A stretch of 64,000 nucleotides of DNA from Mytilus californianus. Lineage: Eukaryota > Mollusca > Bivalvia > Mytilida > Mytilidae. The notes beneath the pieces were generated by a model. That model searched no databases, was not told where the DNA came from, and worked only from the letters and a program-made list of their open reading frames with translations. A program made the position numbers and the translations under genes. Below, piece by piece: positions 1-10,448 of the stretch (the first letter of the stretch is position 1; every line of letters begins with the position of its first letter). Where the stretch lies: NCBI RefSeq assembly GCF_021869535.1, contig NW_026262712.1, positions 106,327,640 through 106,391,639 on the forward strand, read 5' to 3'.

Positions 1-124
1 TAAAAACTTTTAAAGACTTAATTGATTTTCTTGATTTAAGATTTTTCCATATTTTATTAGCAATTGACCCGTCCCTGTTTTCAAATCATGTGACACGCCA
101 CACTTCCGGTTAATCACGGGAACC

Positions 125-480
125 ACATCCACATAATAGAAAAGCTCATCCACATAATAGAAAAGCTCATCCACATAATAGAAAAGCTCATCCACATGAT
201 AGAAAAGCAACTTCGTATAATAGAAAACAACCTTCGTATAATAGAAAACCACCTTCGTATAATAGAAAACCACCATCGTATAATAGAAAACCACCATCGT
301 ATAATAGAAAACCACCTTCGTATAATAGAAAACCACCTTCGTATAATAGAAAACCACCATCGTATAATAGAAAACCACCTTCGTATAATAAAAAACCACC
401 TTCGTATAATAGAAAAGCACCTTCGTATAATAGAAAAGCACCTTCGTATAATAAAAAAACACCTTATTATAATAAAAAAG
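125..480. repeat. 21-bp minisatellite, about 17 units
   Basis: A tandem array with a 21-base period. Two subfamilies share the core CATAATAGAAAAG / GTATAATAGAAAA: the left units read CTCATCCACATAATAGAAAAG and the rest carry TTCGTATAATAGAAAACC. Because 21 is a multiple of three, long frames stay open on both strands and encode seven-residue repeats. These are by-products of the period and I do not call them genes. The right end decays into A-rich units near 450-480. Confidence 0.93.
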
Positions 481-1204
481 ACACATAAGACAGCTATGGC
501 GTTCCCGGATACAAAACCATTAATATAAAATTATATTGAACACTACAATAGATTAAAATTAGCGATTCCATATAATAAAAGATAATTTAATAGAAAAGGG
601 TTAAAGGTCTATAGACAGTTTTACTTTAAAGTACATTTTAGTACTTTTTAAAATAATTTTATTTTTGTCGTTTAAACCTTATGACACCTATAATTTTTTC
701 TTATCTCAATTCTCCGACATCACCATTTGACAGTTGCAAACTCCTTTTCCTCTCTTCTCACATTCACTTTCATATCGGGAGGTATAACCTCCTCGTAGAT
801 ATAGAACAAGGAGCACTTATCACGATATAGATAGTATTTTGAGTGTAGTTTTAGTGTACATGAATGATTATCTACTCATCTCATTTGTATAACTGTAGGT
901 TGATTATTTAGTCATCAATGCTCTTCTACTTCATACTTTATTTGGCCTTTTAAACTTTTTTAGATTCGAGCGTCACTGGTGAGTCTATTGAAGACGAAAC
1001 ATGCGCGTCTAGCGTTCACAATTTTTAAGTCAGGTATCTATGATGAGTTTTTGTTTGTTTAGCACATTGTCACTGATGTGTAGTTGTTACTTCACATATT
1101 CATATCACATATCTATATATGTATTTACTTGCCTTCTTCTCAAATAGATGAGTTTATTATAAAAGGCCCATATGTTGTAAAACGTTTTATATATTGTGTA
1201 ACTG
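481..1204. other. no gene recognised; AT-rich spacer
   Basis: No open frame with coding character. The only structure I can name is the hammerhead-like motif at 966-1018, listed separately. It belongs to a dispersed bivalve repeat containing a CGCGTCT / GACGAAAC core. Confidence 0.5.
966..1018 (+). ncRNA. hammerhead ribozyme-like relic (core mutated)
   Basis: Elements in hammerhead order: a 5' stem I strand (GAGCGTCA), CTGGTGA at 976-982 where the invariant core would read CTGANGA, a stem II hairpin GTC...GAC (983-995), GAAA at 996-999, a short GC-rich stem III, and a GTC cleavage triplet at 1007-1009 followed by a partner strand resembling stem I. The A-to-G change in the core predicts loss of activity, and stem I has a C-A mismatch. 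Hammerheads are known in Penelope-like elements and other animal retroelements. Copy 4772-4815 on the minus strand keeps the core. Confidence 0.55.
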
Positions 1205-1312
1205 TTAGAAAGAATAATGATTGATTGATTGTTGAACACTTAACGTTCAGTGTCAAATATTTCAATCATATTCAGGGCGAGAACAAATTAACAATAAATT
1301 CATTAGTTATGT

Positions 1313-1315
<3 letters not shown>
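1205..1315 (+). repeat. dispersed repeat fragment (GATTGATTGTTG... family)
   Basis: The text around GATTGATTGTTGAACACTTA, followed by CGTTCAGTG and CAGGGCGAGAA, recurs at 55871-55960 as GATTGATTGTTGACCACTTA, CGTCCAGTG and CAGGACGAGAA. This shows an interspersed family. No coding content. Confidence 0.7.

Positions 1316-1380
<65 letters not shown>
1316..1380. repeat. (GA)n microsatellite
   Basis: An almost pure run of about 32 GA dinucleotides. It makes artefactual Arg-Glu and Ser-Leu frames on the two strands. Confidence 0.97.
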
Positions 1381-1382
<2 letters not shown>

Positions 1383-1723
1383 TAAGTTCTCCATTCTGAC
1401 CAGACCTAGCTGGGTATCTATACATACCGACAACATACGGGCGTACCTCTTTTGCATTGGTTTGACTGCCTGATATAAGAAATCAAGGTATGAAAATATA
1501 TATTTACCCAAGTCAGCCTTTTGGATTGAAACGGATAATGATTCTGTTGTTAGCTTAAAACAATTAAAGGTAAATACATTGAAAATGACTTTAATTTGTT
1601 GTTGTTAAAAAAAATGGATACTTAGTATTTTAAAAGACAAGCATAAATCCATTCCCCTTATAAAATCAAATGTATAATAAAACCAAACACTTAATGTCAA
1701 AGTCAACTATTTTTGTGTCATCA

Positions 1724-2573
1724 TTAAGACAGTCTAAATTTCTGATTTTTCTTATCCATATCCTTCTCCATTTGCGAGGCCTGCACGGCATCTCCCCTTG
1801 TTCTTGAATCGTTAGCAAATGGTGTAAATGGTGGTCCGAATCTGCCATCCTTTAATGCGGATATACTAGCTAGTCTGTCGGTTTGATGGATAGCAATTTG
1901 TTGTGGAATTGCTGATGGAATAGGCTTTTGCCGGGAAACACAGACCCACCTGACTTTATCACAATATACATCGTCGGAAATGTCACAGGAAGGGCACTGA
2001 GCCCATCCACGGTATGATACCAAATTAGACGTCTTGAAACTGTATCCTTCGGAGTTTAGAAGACCATCTAAATCTGACGAGTCGCTTGGGTTCTGGCCTG
2101 GTGGATACTGTTTCCCAGTATCTGTTTCCGAGTTTATACCTTTTGAACTTTGGACTTTTCTAAATATATCCCATATATAATCGATAAAGGCATAATGGCA
2201 AAAGAAGATTGGATCGTATGCACTTAATGCCAAGTTTGCTATAATACCGTTAATCCAGTAATGGACATTATTGCTTTGACCTTCTAAGTTTGATTTATAT
2301 CTTGCAGTTGGCGTTGATATTTCGGTTAGATATCTCTGTGACCATACATGCTTGATTATCATTCTCCTAGATATTAGAACACCACCGGCGTTAATCTTTC
2401 TGAACAGTGGTCCTGCGGGAGTAAAAAAGTTGGCAAACTTGCCTTGAATTACGGGACCTATACCTTCTCCGAAATATCTTGGTTCCCACACACAAGAATT
2501 GGTCGGATCGTCCATCTCATGGTCTAAGGATGAATCGTAGTATGGAATAGGAACACCAAGAGCCGTTTCTAAT
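1724..2573 (-). pseudogene. exon 3 (CuB region and C terminus) of the tyrosinase-like paralogue
   Basis: Starts after a CTGCAG acceptor and completes the split Val codon. It runs open to TAA at 1724. It includes LETALGVPIPYYDSS, the CuB segment SNNVHYW, DPIFFCHYAFID, and a cysteine cluster CPSC. Gln-Ser-Asn-Asn-Val-His replaces the paralogue's Tyr-His-Asn-Asn-Val-His, removing the first CuB ligand. Confidence 0.85.
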
Positions 2574-2779
2574 CTGCAGAAAACGAACATTTACAGCTAA
2601 ATAAAATAAATACTATCGCAACAAAAAATGTTTCTATTTTCGATTATCATTATTTGTAAATTCTATTTGAAAAAAATCTATTCCGTTTTGTCGTATTTTG
2701 TTTGATGCGGATTTCTGAATATAGGTTCGACAGAATAAAAAAAAAACAACTCAAAGATGCTACACATGACATGCATAAA

Positions 2780-2960
2780 GAAAAAGATAAATTGTGTGAT
2801 TACCAATGAGACAACTATCCACTAGAGTCCAAATGAAGTGGATTTAAGCAACTATAGGTCACCGTTAGGTCTTCAACAATGATCAAACCCATACAGAATA
2901 GGCAGCAATAAAAGGCCCCGACATGACCAATTATGAAACAATTCAAGAAAATCAACGACG
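2780..2960 (-). repeat. mussel dispersed repeat copy (intronic)
   Basis: Contains CCAATGAGACAACTATCCAC, the ACTATAGGTCACCGT and CTTCAACAATGA blocks, and AAAAGGCCCCGACATGAC. These blocks recur in the same order more than ten times in this window. It lies in intron 2 of the tyrosinase-like paralogue. Confidence 0.85.
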
Positions 2961-3305
2961 TGTGTTGTTTTTCGAGATACTATATTAAGCTGTTGGAACA
3001 TAAAACTCTAAATTATTTCTTTTCCACGACAGACAAAACTGTGTATTTGACCTTTTGCTTGAGAAAAACGCCCTTATTTATCTATATTTAGGAACACACA
3101 CTGCAATGTAAACGACTACATGTAACCTGTTTTTTGGTTTGATCAAGGACAATAATCATACGATGGACAAAAAATGTGTATAACAATGTGTATAACAATG
3201 TGTATACATGCATGTAACAATCAAATGAATAAAGTTGAGTTGTGGTTTTATTTGAAAAAAATCTAATGTTGGCCCCATTTATTTCATTAATTTTTTTTTA
3301 CTTAC

Positions 3306-3406
3306 ACAAGCAGTATAAGTCGATGCCATGGAAGGAAATTGATGCCAACGTAAGCCTTGGATACTGTCACTCTATTGATATTTGCTATGATATCATATTG
3401 ACCTGT
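3306..3406 (-). pseudogene. exon 2 (CuA region) of the tyrosinase-like paralogue
   Basis: A 101-base exon between a TTTTATAG acceptor and a GTAAGT donor. It encodes TGQYDIIANIN, then SKAYVGINFLPWHRL. It has the same length and phase as 18478-18578 in the intact gene. WHR keeps the third CuA histidine, while the first two ligand positions read Asn and Tyr. Confidence 0.85.
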
Positions 3407-3917
3407 CTATAAAATGTAAATGGAAAACTGAAAGTTTATTTATTTGAACATTTGAAGTCATGACGCACGTGTGTTATTATTTCAAACTAGTATTTTAATA
3501 TCGTTTCCTTTCCATCGAAAGTATAACAATAAATATAAACTATATGCTGTTCAAACCAATGGTCATTAGTTACACTCACGGCAAATGATTGAAAGGCAAA
3601 TATGTGTTAAATATCTAATGCATAAAATCAAAATGTACTATTGCAGAATTTACGGTAATATTTGAAAAAAAATAAACAATATTTTGTATTTGATCTACTG
3701 ATTAATATACGAATATTAAAATGTAATATTTTAATTTGATGTCATTATACATGTCAATTTACTCTCTCAAATTATCTTGAGGTGAGAGAAAAGAACATTT
3801 TACGCTGGACTCATTTAGAACTATTTATATGACGAATGAAATTAAATTTGAATAGCATTTCTTTAACATCATTCACTTCCGCTCCTGTGAAAACAAGACG
3901 AAAATATATATGTTAAA

Positions 3918-4075
3918 GAAAAACTTGAATGACCATGAGACATGCTCGATATTGTCGACTTATGAGTTTTGGGCACTGTACGGATTCGACAATGAGCAAA
4001 GCCCATATCGTTGTGAGTTATAAAAGGCCCCGGCATGACAAAATTTTGAAACAGTTCAAAAGAGAAAACCAAAGG
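3918..4075 (-). repeat. mussel dispersed repeat copy (intronic, diverged)
   Basis: Same family: GCAAAGCCCATATCG, ATAAAAGGCCCCGGCATGAC and AGTTCAAAAGAGAAAACCAA. The 5' blocks are disturbed. Intron 1 of the tyrosinase-like paralogue. Confidence 0.75.
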
Positions 4076-4739
4076 ACTGATTTATGTAAAGTAACATCTA
4101 TATAAAATTCAGTTAAATGCAACATTGAAAAATTGCAGAAGGTACGTGTTCGGACCCGGAATATTAAGTTTTTTGATTCAATATTATAACACCATAAGTT
4201 TATTGCAGAAAACATATCAAACCGTATCATAAGAATGTTATAAGATGTATCAGAGAAATATATACTACACTATACATGCCTCTAGACGAACTAAACTCAA
4301 ATTGATGACGTTTACACTCGAAATTAATTGTCAATAAGACTCTCGGATAATTTTAAAGATGCAATAAGGATCTAATATTCTAAGTGCAAAACATCATCAT
4401 GGAGCATCTATTAAGACGATTTTCCAATTTATTCAGCAAAACCAGGAAGATTTCCCAATTTATTCGGCAAAACCAGGACTAAAAATGCTTTTGGCAATTC
4501 TAATGCTTAAATAGCACCGTCTTTTACTATGTTATACTTTTTAAAATGTAGTATGTTTTAAAATACTTGCAGGTGTATCAAATAAACGTAATATGTAAAA
4601 CAGTCTTATGTATAAGTTATAACGCAGTTTGATAAACTCTGATAAAATCACTTCAAAAACGTTTCCGGTTAGAGGACGATGTTGGCTGTGATTTTGTTAC
4701 AGGGGAAACAGCCGAGGAACCATAGTAACAGCTAATACA

Positions 4740-4890
4740 AATCATCAAAGATACTAGGCTTATAGTTTTGTATGCCAGACGCGCGTTTCGTCTTCAAGAG
4801 ACTCGTCAGCAAATAAAAAATGTGAAAAGTCAGATAAAGTACGAAGTTGAAGAGCATTGAAGGACTAAAGAACGTATCATATTCGATATT
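4740..4890 (-). repeat. dispersed repeat carrying a hammerhead-like motif
   Basis: Contains the GCCAGACGCGCGTTTCGTCT block and a following AAGAGCATTGAAGGAC block that I recognise as a common bivalve repeat. The motif itself is listed at 4772-4815. Confidence 0.65.
4772..4815 (-). ncRNA. hammerhead ribozyme-like motif with intact core
   Basis: On the minus strand: CTGACGA (fits the CUGANGA core), stem II GTC...GAC with a 7-base loop, GAAA, a palindromic ACGCGCGT stem III, and a GTC cleavage triplet (plus-strand 4778-4780). The 5' stem I strand is AT-rich and pairs poorly with TGGCATAC, so activity is doubtful. The very short stem III resembles minimal hammerheads of Penelope-like and related retroelements. 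It sits in an intron of the tyrosinase-like paralogue. Confidence 0.6.
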
Positions 4891-5131
4891 TCATTTCTTT
4901 TTTCTTTTTAATTTTTAAATGAATTTGCATATTTATCGAAATTATATTTATTTATATAAAAGTATCGAGTTGAAGGCTTACGCTACTGATTTCTATCAAC
5001 TTGTCTAACTCTTTTTGCATGTATTACGGAAATTAATACTAAGCCTTTTCAATTGTACCTCTCTCTTTGTGCTTGAACTAACGACATTCAATTCTCCAAT
5101 TCCGTTTCACATACATCGAATTTAGACTTAC

Positions 5132-5557
5132 CGCTTTTAGTTGCCTGACTCTGGTTGCATATACATTAAAATGATATCCATTATTGGTTCTTACTTCCTG
5201 TCTATATCTCCAAACATTATTTGGACTGTTTGTGACAACAGGAACTTGCCTTTTGACTCTATATCGTTGAATTTTATAAGCTTCGCTGTTTATTTTCCTA
5301 AATAAGCTACGAATATAATTTATCTCCTTCGCAGTAAAATTGCCAATACGTTTATGAGATAAGTCAAAAGGAATCAATAAATCTGTGCATCTTTTCTCGA
5401 ATGAATTTTCTGCCAAATGTAGATTTCCACTGATATTTGAAGCATGTACTCCTTAACATTCCTCAAAATCATGTGATCTGTCTAACCCGTCGTGTATCCA
5501 AGCAACTGTGTTCCATGCAAATAACGAAAGAGTCACCAGAAATATCCACTTTGACAT
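5132..5557 (-). pseudogene. exon 1 of the tyrosinase-like paralogue (contains TAA)
   Basis: The exon follows an acceptor ending CTATAG and ends at GCG|GTAAGT. It encodes the N-terminal region with RCTDLLIPFDLSHKRIGNFT, matching QCTDLLIPLDSSHQRIGNFT of the neighbour. The in-frame TAA is at 5453-5455. ATG at 5557 is the first base after the acceptor, so the true start may lie in an upstream exon. Confidence 0.82.
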
Positions 5558-6499
5558 CTATAGATTTGAAAACAAGGAACATTTAATTTATCATAGAGAA
5601 TAGGAAATTAATTTACTAAGTACCTTTTTTATTTTTATTTTTTTATATAGCAATGTTATGAAAGCCAATAAGATAGACTAAAAACTTGAAGTTATAAAAG
5701 AGTAGGTAAGATAACAGTTAATGTAGTCTAGGGTCCATCACCAACACAAAATGTTTCATAGATTCTGAAGCCCGAGTTCTTTGTATCTTTAAGAATATCT
5801 TTAAATTCTTTTAAATATGAGCAAAAGCAGAGTATTATAATTACATTCCTGACCAGCGAACAAAGTGTTTAACTCTTCCAAAGCGCATGTTTTTGTGTTT
5901 ATCAATTTTGCAGTAGGGTCAGGATGAATTAAATTTACACTCCCCTCTTCTCCATAGTTTTGGGTTGTTTTTTTTCACATAATTTAATGATATCAGCTGG
6001 TTTGTGGTGTATTAAATTTCAGAACATTATTACTTCATTTTTCATATGAGCAATCGTAGAGTGTTAACATTACAACGATGACCACTGAACTTAAAAAGCG
6101 ATAGGTTTTTATTATGAGTTAGGATCAGAATGTATTCTATTTTCATTCCTTCTTCTATGTTGTTCTAAGATGTTTCGTTCTCACTTGATTAAATAATATC
6201 TGCAGTTTTGCTGTGTACTAATTTTAATATCCTAAATATTCAGCACGAAAGAAGAAGGCTTAATACCATAAACAGACACTGAAAATACAAAAAGGTGATT
6301 TATTGCTGCATTAACTTAGCAGTTACGATGATTCTTAACGTGCAATGAATAAATAAAAGTATATCAAAAACCAAGATAATTTTCAAGATTTTATGAAAAT
6401 AACCTTTTTATGCATTTTGCTATATATCCCTTTGAAAATACAAAGTAACGGACCGTAGTTTCTGACAAAAATAAATTATGATTTAAAGATACAAATAAA
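5558..6499. other. no gene recognised upstream of the tyrosinase-like paralogue
   Basis: AT-rich, with poly-T runs. By analogy with the neighbour a short first exon and promoter should lie here or further up, but I could not identify them. Confidence 0.4.
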
Positions 6500-6850
6500 T
6501 AAGGAGATGTTTAATGATTGCCAATGAGACAACTATCCAACAGAGTCCAAAACGACTTGGATTTTAGTAACTATAGATCATTGTCTGGCCTTCAACATTG
6601 AGCAAAACCCAAATCGTATACTAGTAGTCAGTTACAAAAGTCCTCGATATAACAAAAACTGAAACAATTCAAACGAAAAAAAAAACCAAAAAAAACAACG
6701 GTCTGATTTATAAAAAGACAATAAACGAAAAACAAATATAACACCTAGCAATCAACGCAAACAACTGAATTCCAGGCTCCTGACTTAAGACAGGCACACA
6801 TATAACGCGGCGAGGTTAAACATATTTGTGGGCAATAAACCACCCCCTTA
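6500..6850 (-). repeat. mussel dispersed repeat, near full-length copy
   Basis: The longest minus-oriented copy near the left side: GATTGCCAATGAGACAACTA, AACTATAGATCATTG, a poly-A/C segment, CAAACAACTGAATTCCAGGC and TTAAACATATTTGTGGGC. The block order matches the plus-oriented copies at 24695-25040, 30388-31470 and 38690-39020. Confidence 0.88.
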
Positions 6851-9132
6851 AGATAGTTCAGGGGTATAGAAAAAAAAATGACAAAATTTCTTATACTTTG
6901 CCAAAATGAAGATTTTACTATGCTTTTTTCAAAAAAAATAATAAAAAGTATGGGTCACCGCGCTATTTTTCAAGGTACGAGTCGTTCAAAATTGCCAAAA
7001 TTTGCTTAGATTGTTAGTGAAAAAACACATTTTTGTGCATAAAAATAAATCTATGAGACAGAATTTTGAAATAAAATATGAGAAGATAGGTTTTATAATA
7101 TATTTTAGGAAAATAAAAAAGAAAAAATGGTGTCACCGAACTTGTTTTCTTGCTACAAGTAAAAAATGAAAATTTCCCTATATGTCCAGTATAAATTTTG
7201 TACTTCCCTTAAATGGCTTATTTGAAAAATTGATTCTAAAAACACAAATATTTGGTATTTGTTAAAACATTTTTGATAATGCAATGAATCACTTAGTTTT
7301 CCTTATATAAATAAACAGTGTAACCAATAAATTGCAAATCTGTCTCAAAATTTGCAGATTTGGGCAAAGAACTAGACCTATGTACTGTGATTGTACAATT
7401 CAAGATGGGACAATTGTGTACCTGCACAACATAAGAACAAACTATAAAACTTAGTTGGAAATGAATTGACTCATCATATTGGCACTAAACACGAAAAAAA
7501 AACTCAACTAACATAAAGAGAAAAGACACAATGTACCGATCTAAGACCACTCGCAGTTATTGAAAGCCAGTTCAAGCCAATAACAACAAATAAATAAATC
7601 ATATTCCCAAGACTATATTTTCACATTTTAGTCAGAGCTTTCGGCAAATGTTTTCGGGATAAAAACAACAATCTGGAAATAACTGTAAGTTGGAATCTGA
7701 ATCAAATAACACAATTATTGCGCCATAATTATACACCAAATTAAAACTAAATTTAAACTATTTTGATTTTGTACCAATCTAATACATTTGAATATTCGTC
7801 AGGTTCGAAAATTCATTTATTTTCAAGACTTATATATTCATGAAAGTGTACTCTATATAATTGATTTTTTCAATTAATTGTACAAACAAACAAAAAAGAA
7901 AAGAAAAAAAGCCAGAAACGTTTTAGAAAATTCAAAATGTTTCCAATGGTCTAACACCACAATGTTAAATGTAATTTAATCATTGCAAGAAGGGATATAT
8001 ATATGTTTTTCATATTTCGGAAACGGTTTTACTGAAAAAGAAAATATTGAAATGTTTGTCTAATACATTTTGTAAAAAGATAATGTCATATGTTTTGTTA
8101 GTATTTCTATTTAAATCATATTTGTGTATTTAACATAACAGCACGAGCCGTGACAAAAGCACGAGCATTCACAACATTAACTTGACAATGAGTAATGACA
8201 TGAAAAGTTTTTATGTCTTTTATGTAGAAAAATCACATTACAATTTGTTGGTGATAAATTGCATGGCTATAAATTTGAAATAAGAACATTTACCTGAACA
8301 TTTATTCGGACTGTAAATTATTCCGTCCTGAACCTGTTAGACTTTATGTACTTACTGGCATATACATTTCCTGCAGAAGTGTTATAAATTACACATTTTT
8401 TTTTTCTGTTTTGAAAGTCTTTATGTTTTACTTTTCAAAGTAATTAAAAGTAAATGTCTCATTAACTTTAACTAACATACGTTTGATCTAAGAGGTATGT
8501 CCAAAGTTAAATCATATTTACCGATGCACTGCAAATAAATGCAGCTTTGAACAATTCATTTCTGTTAGTTATCAGTCAAATAACGCATTAATTACACGAA
8601 GTACACATTGCTTATAAAATCACTGTATGCAAAAACAAATACTTAGGACTCAGTTTTTCAAGATGAAACAACATAATAAAAAATACAAGTATTTACGATT
8701 TGATATCATAACTATGTGGTTTTATGGATATCAGCCCTGGTTTTTAATATAATTCCCCCTTCCTTATCTTTATTTTCCGTGAAATGTTTACGGATAAGTA
8801 CTCGTATTTTCAGTCGTCCTTCCTCTATTTGTGATTGTACTTAGGTAAAGACTTAGTTCAGTGTTATAAATGTTTAAGTTTCTTACTTATGCAGAGTATT
8901 ATATTGAATTAATTTGCGCTTTTGCTTTAGAAACGACAACAACAAAGTAATAACGAGCAATAGGATCTACGGAATATTACAACCAGCTGCAGAATCAGCT
9001 AATTACCCCCAAAAATCTGACCAAGAAAAAAACCCGCATGACATATATAAAACAGGTCTTAAAAATGAAAGACACTGCACCATGCGACAACAGCTACCAA
9101 TAAACAAATCCAATTTTCCAAGACAGAATACA
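6851..9132. other. no gene; probable older repeats
   Basis: No coding frame. About 6880-7210 has GTATGGGTCACCGCGC and GGTGTCACCGAACTTG blocks that I believe belong to another bivalve repeat (weak, from memory). GGATATCAGCCCTGG at 8727-8741 resembles the TIR of the small element at 16890-17028. The remainder is AT-rich with nothing I can name. Confidence 0.4.
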
Positions 9133-9945
9133 GGGGCCAGTTTCACAAAGCTATCTTAGGACTAAGACATGTCTTAGGGTGGTCTTACGACATATCTTAG
9201 TCCTATGTGGGTTTCACAAAGTGGTCCTAACTTAGGACATCTCTTAAAGGTTGTCATAAAGTTAAGACTACACGAGAGGTGTCTTATGATGGTCTTAGGA
9301 TAGTCATAAATTAAGACATCGTTATGATGTCCTAACATGAGTTGTAAACAAATATGGCTGCTGTAGTTTTAATGCACCTCAGACGACGACAACAAAATCA
9401 ACGCAGAAATAGCTCTGATTCGGTGAATTGGGACTCCTTTTCCTGCTCATAACTAAATATTTATGGATTAAAAAATGATTTATCAACAATGAACATTTGA
9501 TGTTTTTATAGCCAGAATGCACGATTTTATCCTCTAACCTTATTATAACCGATACAGTGACACATTGAATTCAACTCACTTGTACAAAAAAAAATGTTAT
9601 CATTCTATTCTTTTTTTTTCTCCATTTTGTATTTGAATTTTCATATGTGTATTGGTGTATTATTAATAGATTATTTATATAGATTACACTTATTTTTATA
9701 TTAATTTTGCAAATTATCTAATTATGAAATATTAGTCAATACGTTTACAGTAATCTATGGGAAACACATGCTACATTTACATGATTTTTCTTGCGACAGG
9801 TTTAGGATATCTTTGCTAAGATCATCCTAAGAAGCTTCGAGGCGAGGTCTGAGATATGTCCTAAGATAGTCATGAGAGGATCATAAGACATGTCCTAAGA
9901 TATATCTTATGACAGGTCTTAGGATAGCTTCGTGAAACCGGACCC
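9133..9945. mobile_element. Harbinger-like TIR element, non-autonomous (813 bp)
   Basis: The left end GGGGCCAGTTTCACAAAGCT and the reverse complement of the right end, GGGTCCGGTTTCACGAAGCT, are inverted repeats. Both continue into subterminal arrays of short TCTTAGGA/TCCTAAGA words. Length suggests a deletion derivative. A small frame at 9354-9452 resembles a transposase N terminus. Flanking triplets are ACA and AGA, so no exact target duplication is visible. Confidence 0.72.
9354..9452 (+). pseudogene. transposase N-terminal relic
   Basis: A 32-residue frame MAAVVLMHLRRRQQNQRRNS... followed by a stop, inside the TIR element. The Met-Ala-Ala-Val start and Arg/Gln-rich stretch recall the N terminus of Harbinger (HARBI1-type) transposases. 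The rest of the gene is absent. The call rests on resemblance and location only. Confidence 0.4.
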
Positions 9946-9959
9946 AGATTGATATTTCG

Positions 9960-10420
9960 ACAATCGGTAATCCAGAAAAGCGCTTCGGACGCATTAAATT
10001 TATAACGTGTTGTTTTCATTTTTTACAGCACTGGGTCGATACCTCTGCTGGTGGACTTATAGTCCCCGAGGGTATCATCAGCTCAATCGGACAATCTTAG
10101 AAATGTTTGTTATAAATCATGTCAGTACTTCGGTACTGACATGATTTATAACAAACATTTCTAAGATTGTCCGTTTATAAATTTTGAAATTATAAAGAAA
10201 CTGAGGTTTCAAATCCCTCGGGCAAAGTTGACCTTAGATGGATTTGGCTATTTTTAGGTACTTTTGATCATATAGATCTTCAACTGTTTTGGTTCTCATG
10301 TATCCTTTGCTTTCAAATAGATCTATTCGGCTTTGAACGTTCCTGATGAAGATAAATCCAGAAAAGAGCTTCGGACGCATTAAATTTATAACGTGCTGTT
10401 TTCATTTTTTTTCATTGGAT
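9960..10420. repeat. composite dispersed repeat around a long hairpin
   Basis: AATCCAGAAAAGCGCTTCGG at about 9970 and a near copy AATCCAGAAAAGAGCTTCGG at about 10358 bracket the segment. Each is followed by ACGCATTAAATTTATAACGT and then TTTTCATTTTTT. The same words recur diverged near 41597. Between them lie the hairpin (10088-10173), GTCCCCGAGGGTATCATCAG, and TTCCTGATGAAGATAAATCC. Confidence 0.7.
10088..10173. repeat. perfect 41-bp inverted repeat with TTCG loop
   Basis: The left arm CGGACAATCTTAGAAATGTT... (41 bases) is exactly the reverse complement of the right arm, separated only by TTCG, and closed by a C-G pair. In RNA this is the exceptionally stable cUUCGg tetraloop on a 41-bp stem. 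No mismatches were seen when both arms were compared base by base. Confidence 0.95.
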
Positions 10421-10448
10421 AATATGACTTAAACCGGAACAAAATGTG

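Larger units (their letters stand above)
1724..5557 (-). pseudogene. tyrosinase-like paralogue with premature stop and lost copper ligands
   Basis: Three exons on the minus strand: 5557-5132, 3406-3306 and 2573-1724 (introns 3407-5131 and 2574-3305, both GT-AG). Phases match the intact paralogue at 17471-21941 exactly: phase 0, then a 101-base middle exon, then a codon split after GT. The frame opens with a signal-peptide-like stretch (MSKWIFLVTLSLFAW), but codon 35 is TAA (5453-5455), directly after FEEC, where the paralogue reads FEECT. Downstream the frame runs open for more than 420 codons. Of six type-3 copper ligands, CuA1 is Asn153, CuA2 Tyr161, CuA3 His170, CuB1 Ser276, CuB2 His280 and CuB3 Tyr303 (with a His at 302). 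The fold-level motifs PWHR, DPIFF and the C-terminal cysteine cluster (CPSC...YC...VC) persist. Either a young pseudogene, or a non-enzymatic copper-protein relative carrying a polymorphic or erroneous stop. A first coding exon upstream, as in the paralogue, was not found. Confidence 0.8.

Noticed and set aside
10..528. Two long open frames (158 and 110 residues) on opposite strands
   Set aside because: Both are translations of the 21-bp minisatellite; composition and overlap show no gene.
1225..1511. Arg-Glu and Ser-Leu repeat frames
   Set aside because: Generated by the (GA)n microsatellite.
10345..10405. Possible second ribozyme fold around CCTGATGAAGATAAATCCAG
   Set aside because: CTGATGA and GAAA are present, but the stems and cleavage triplet do not fall in hammerhead positions convincingly.
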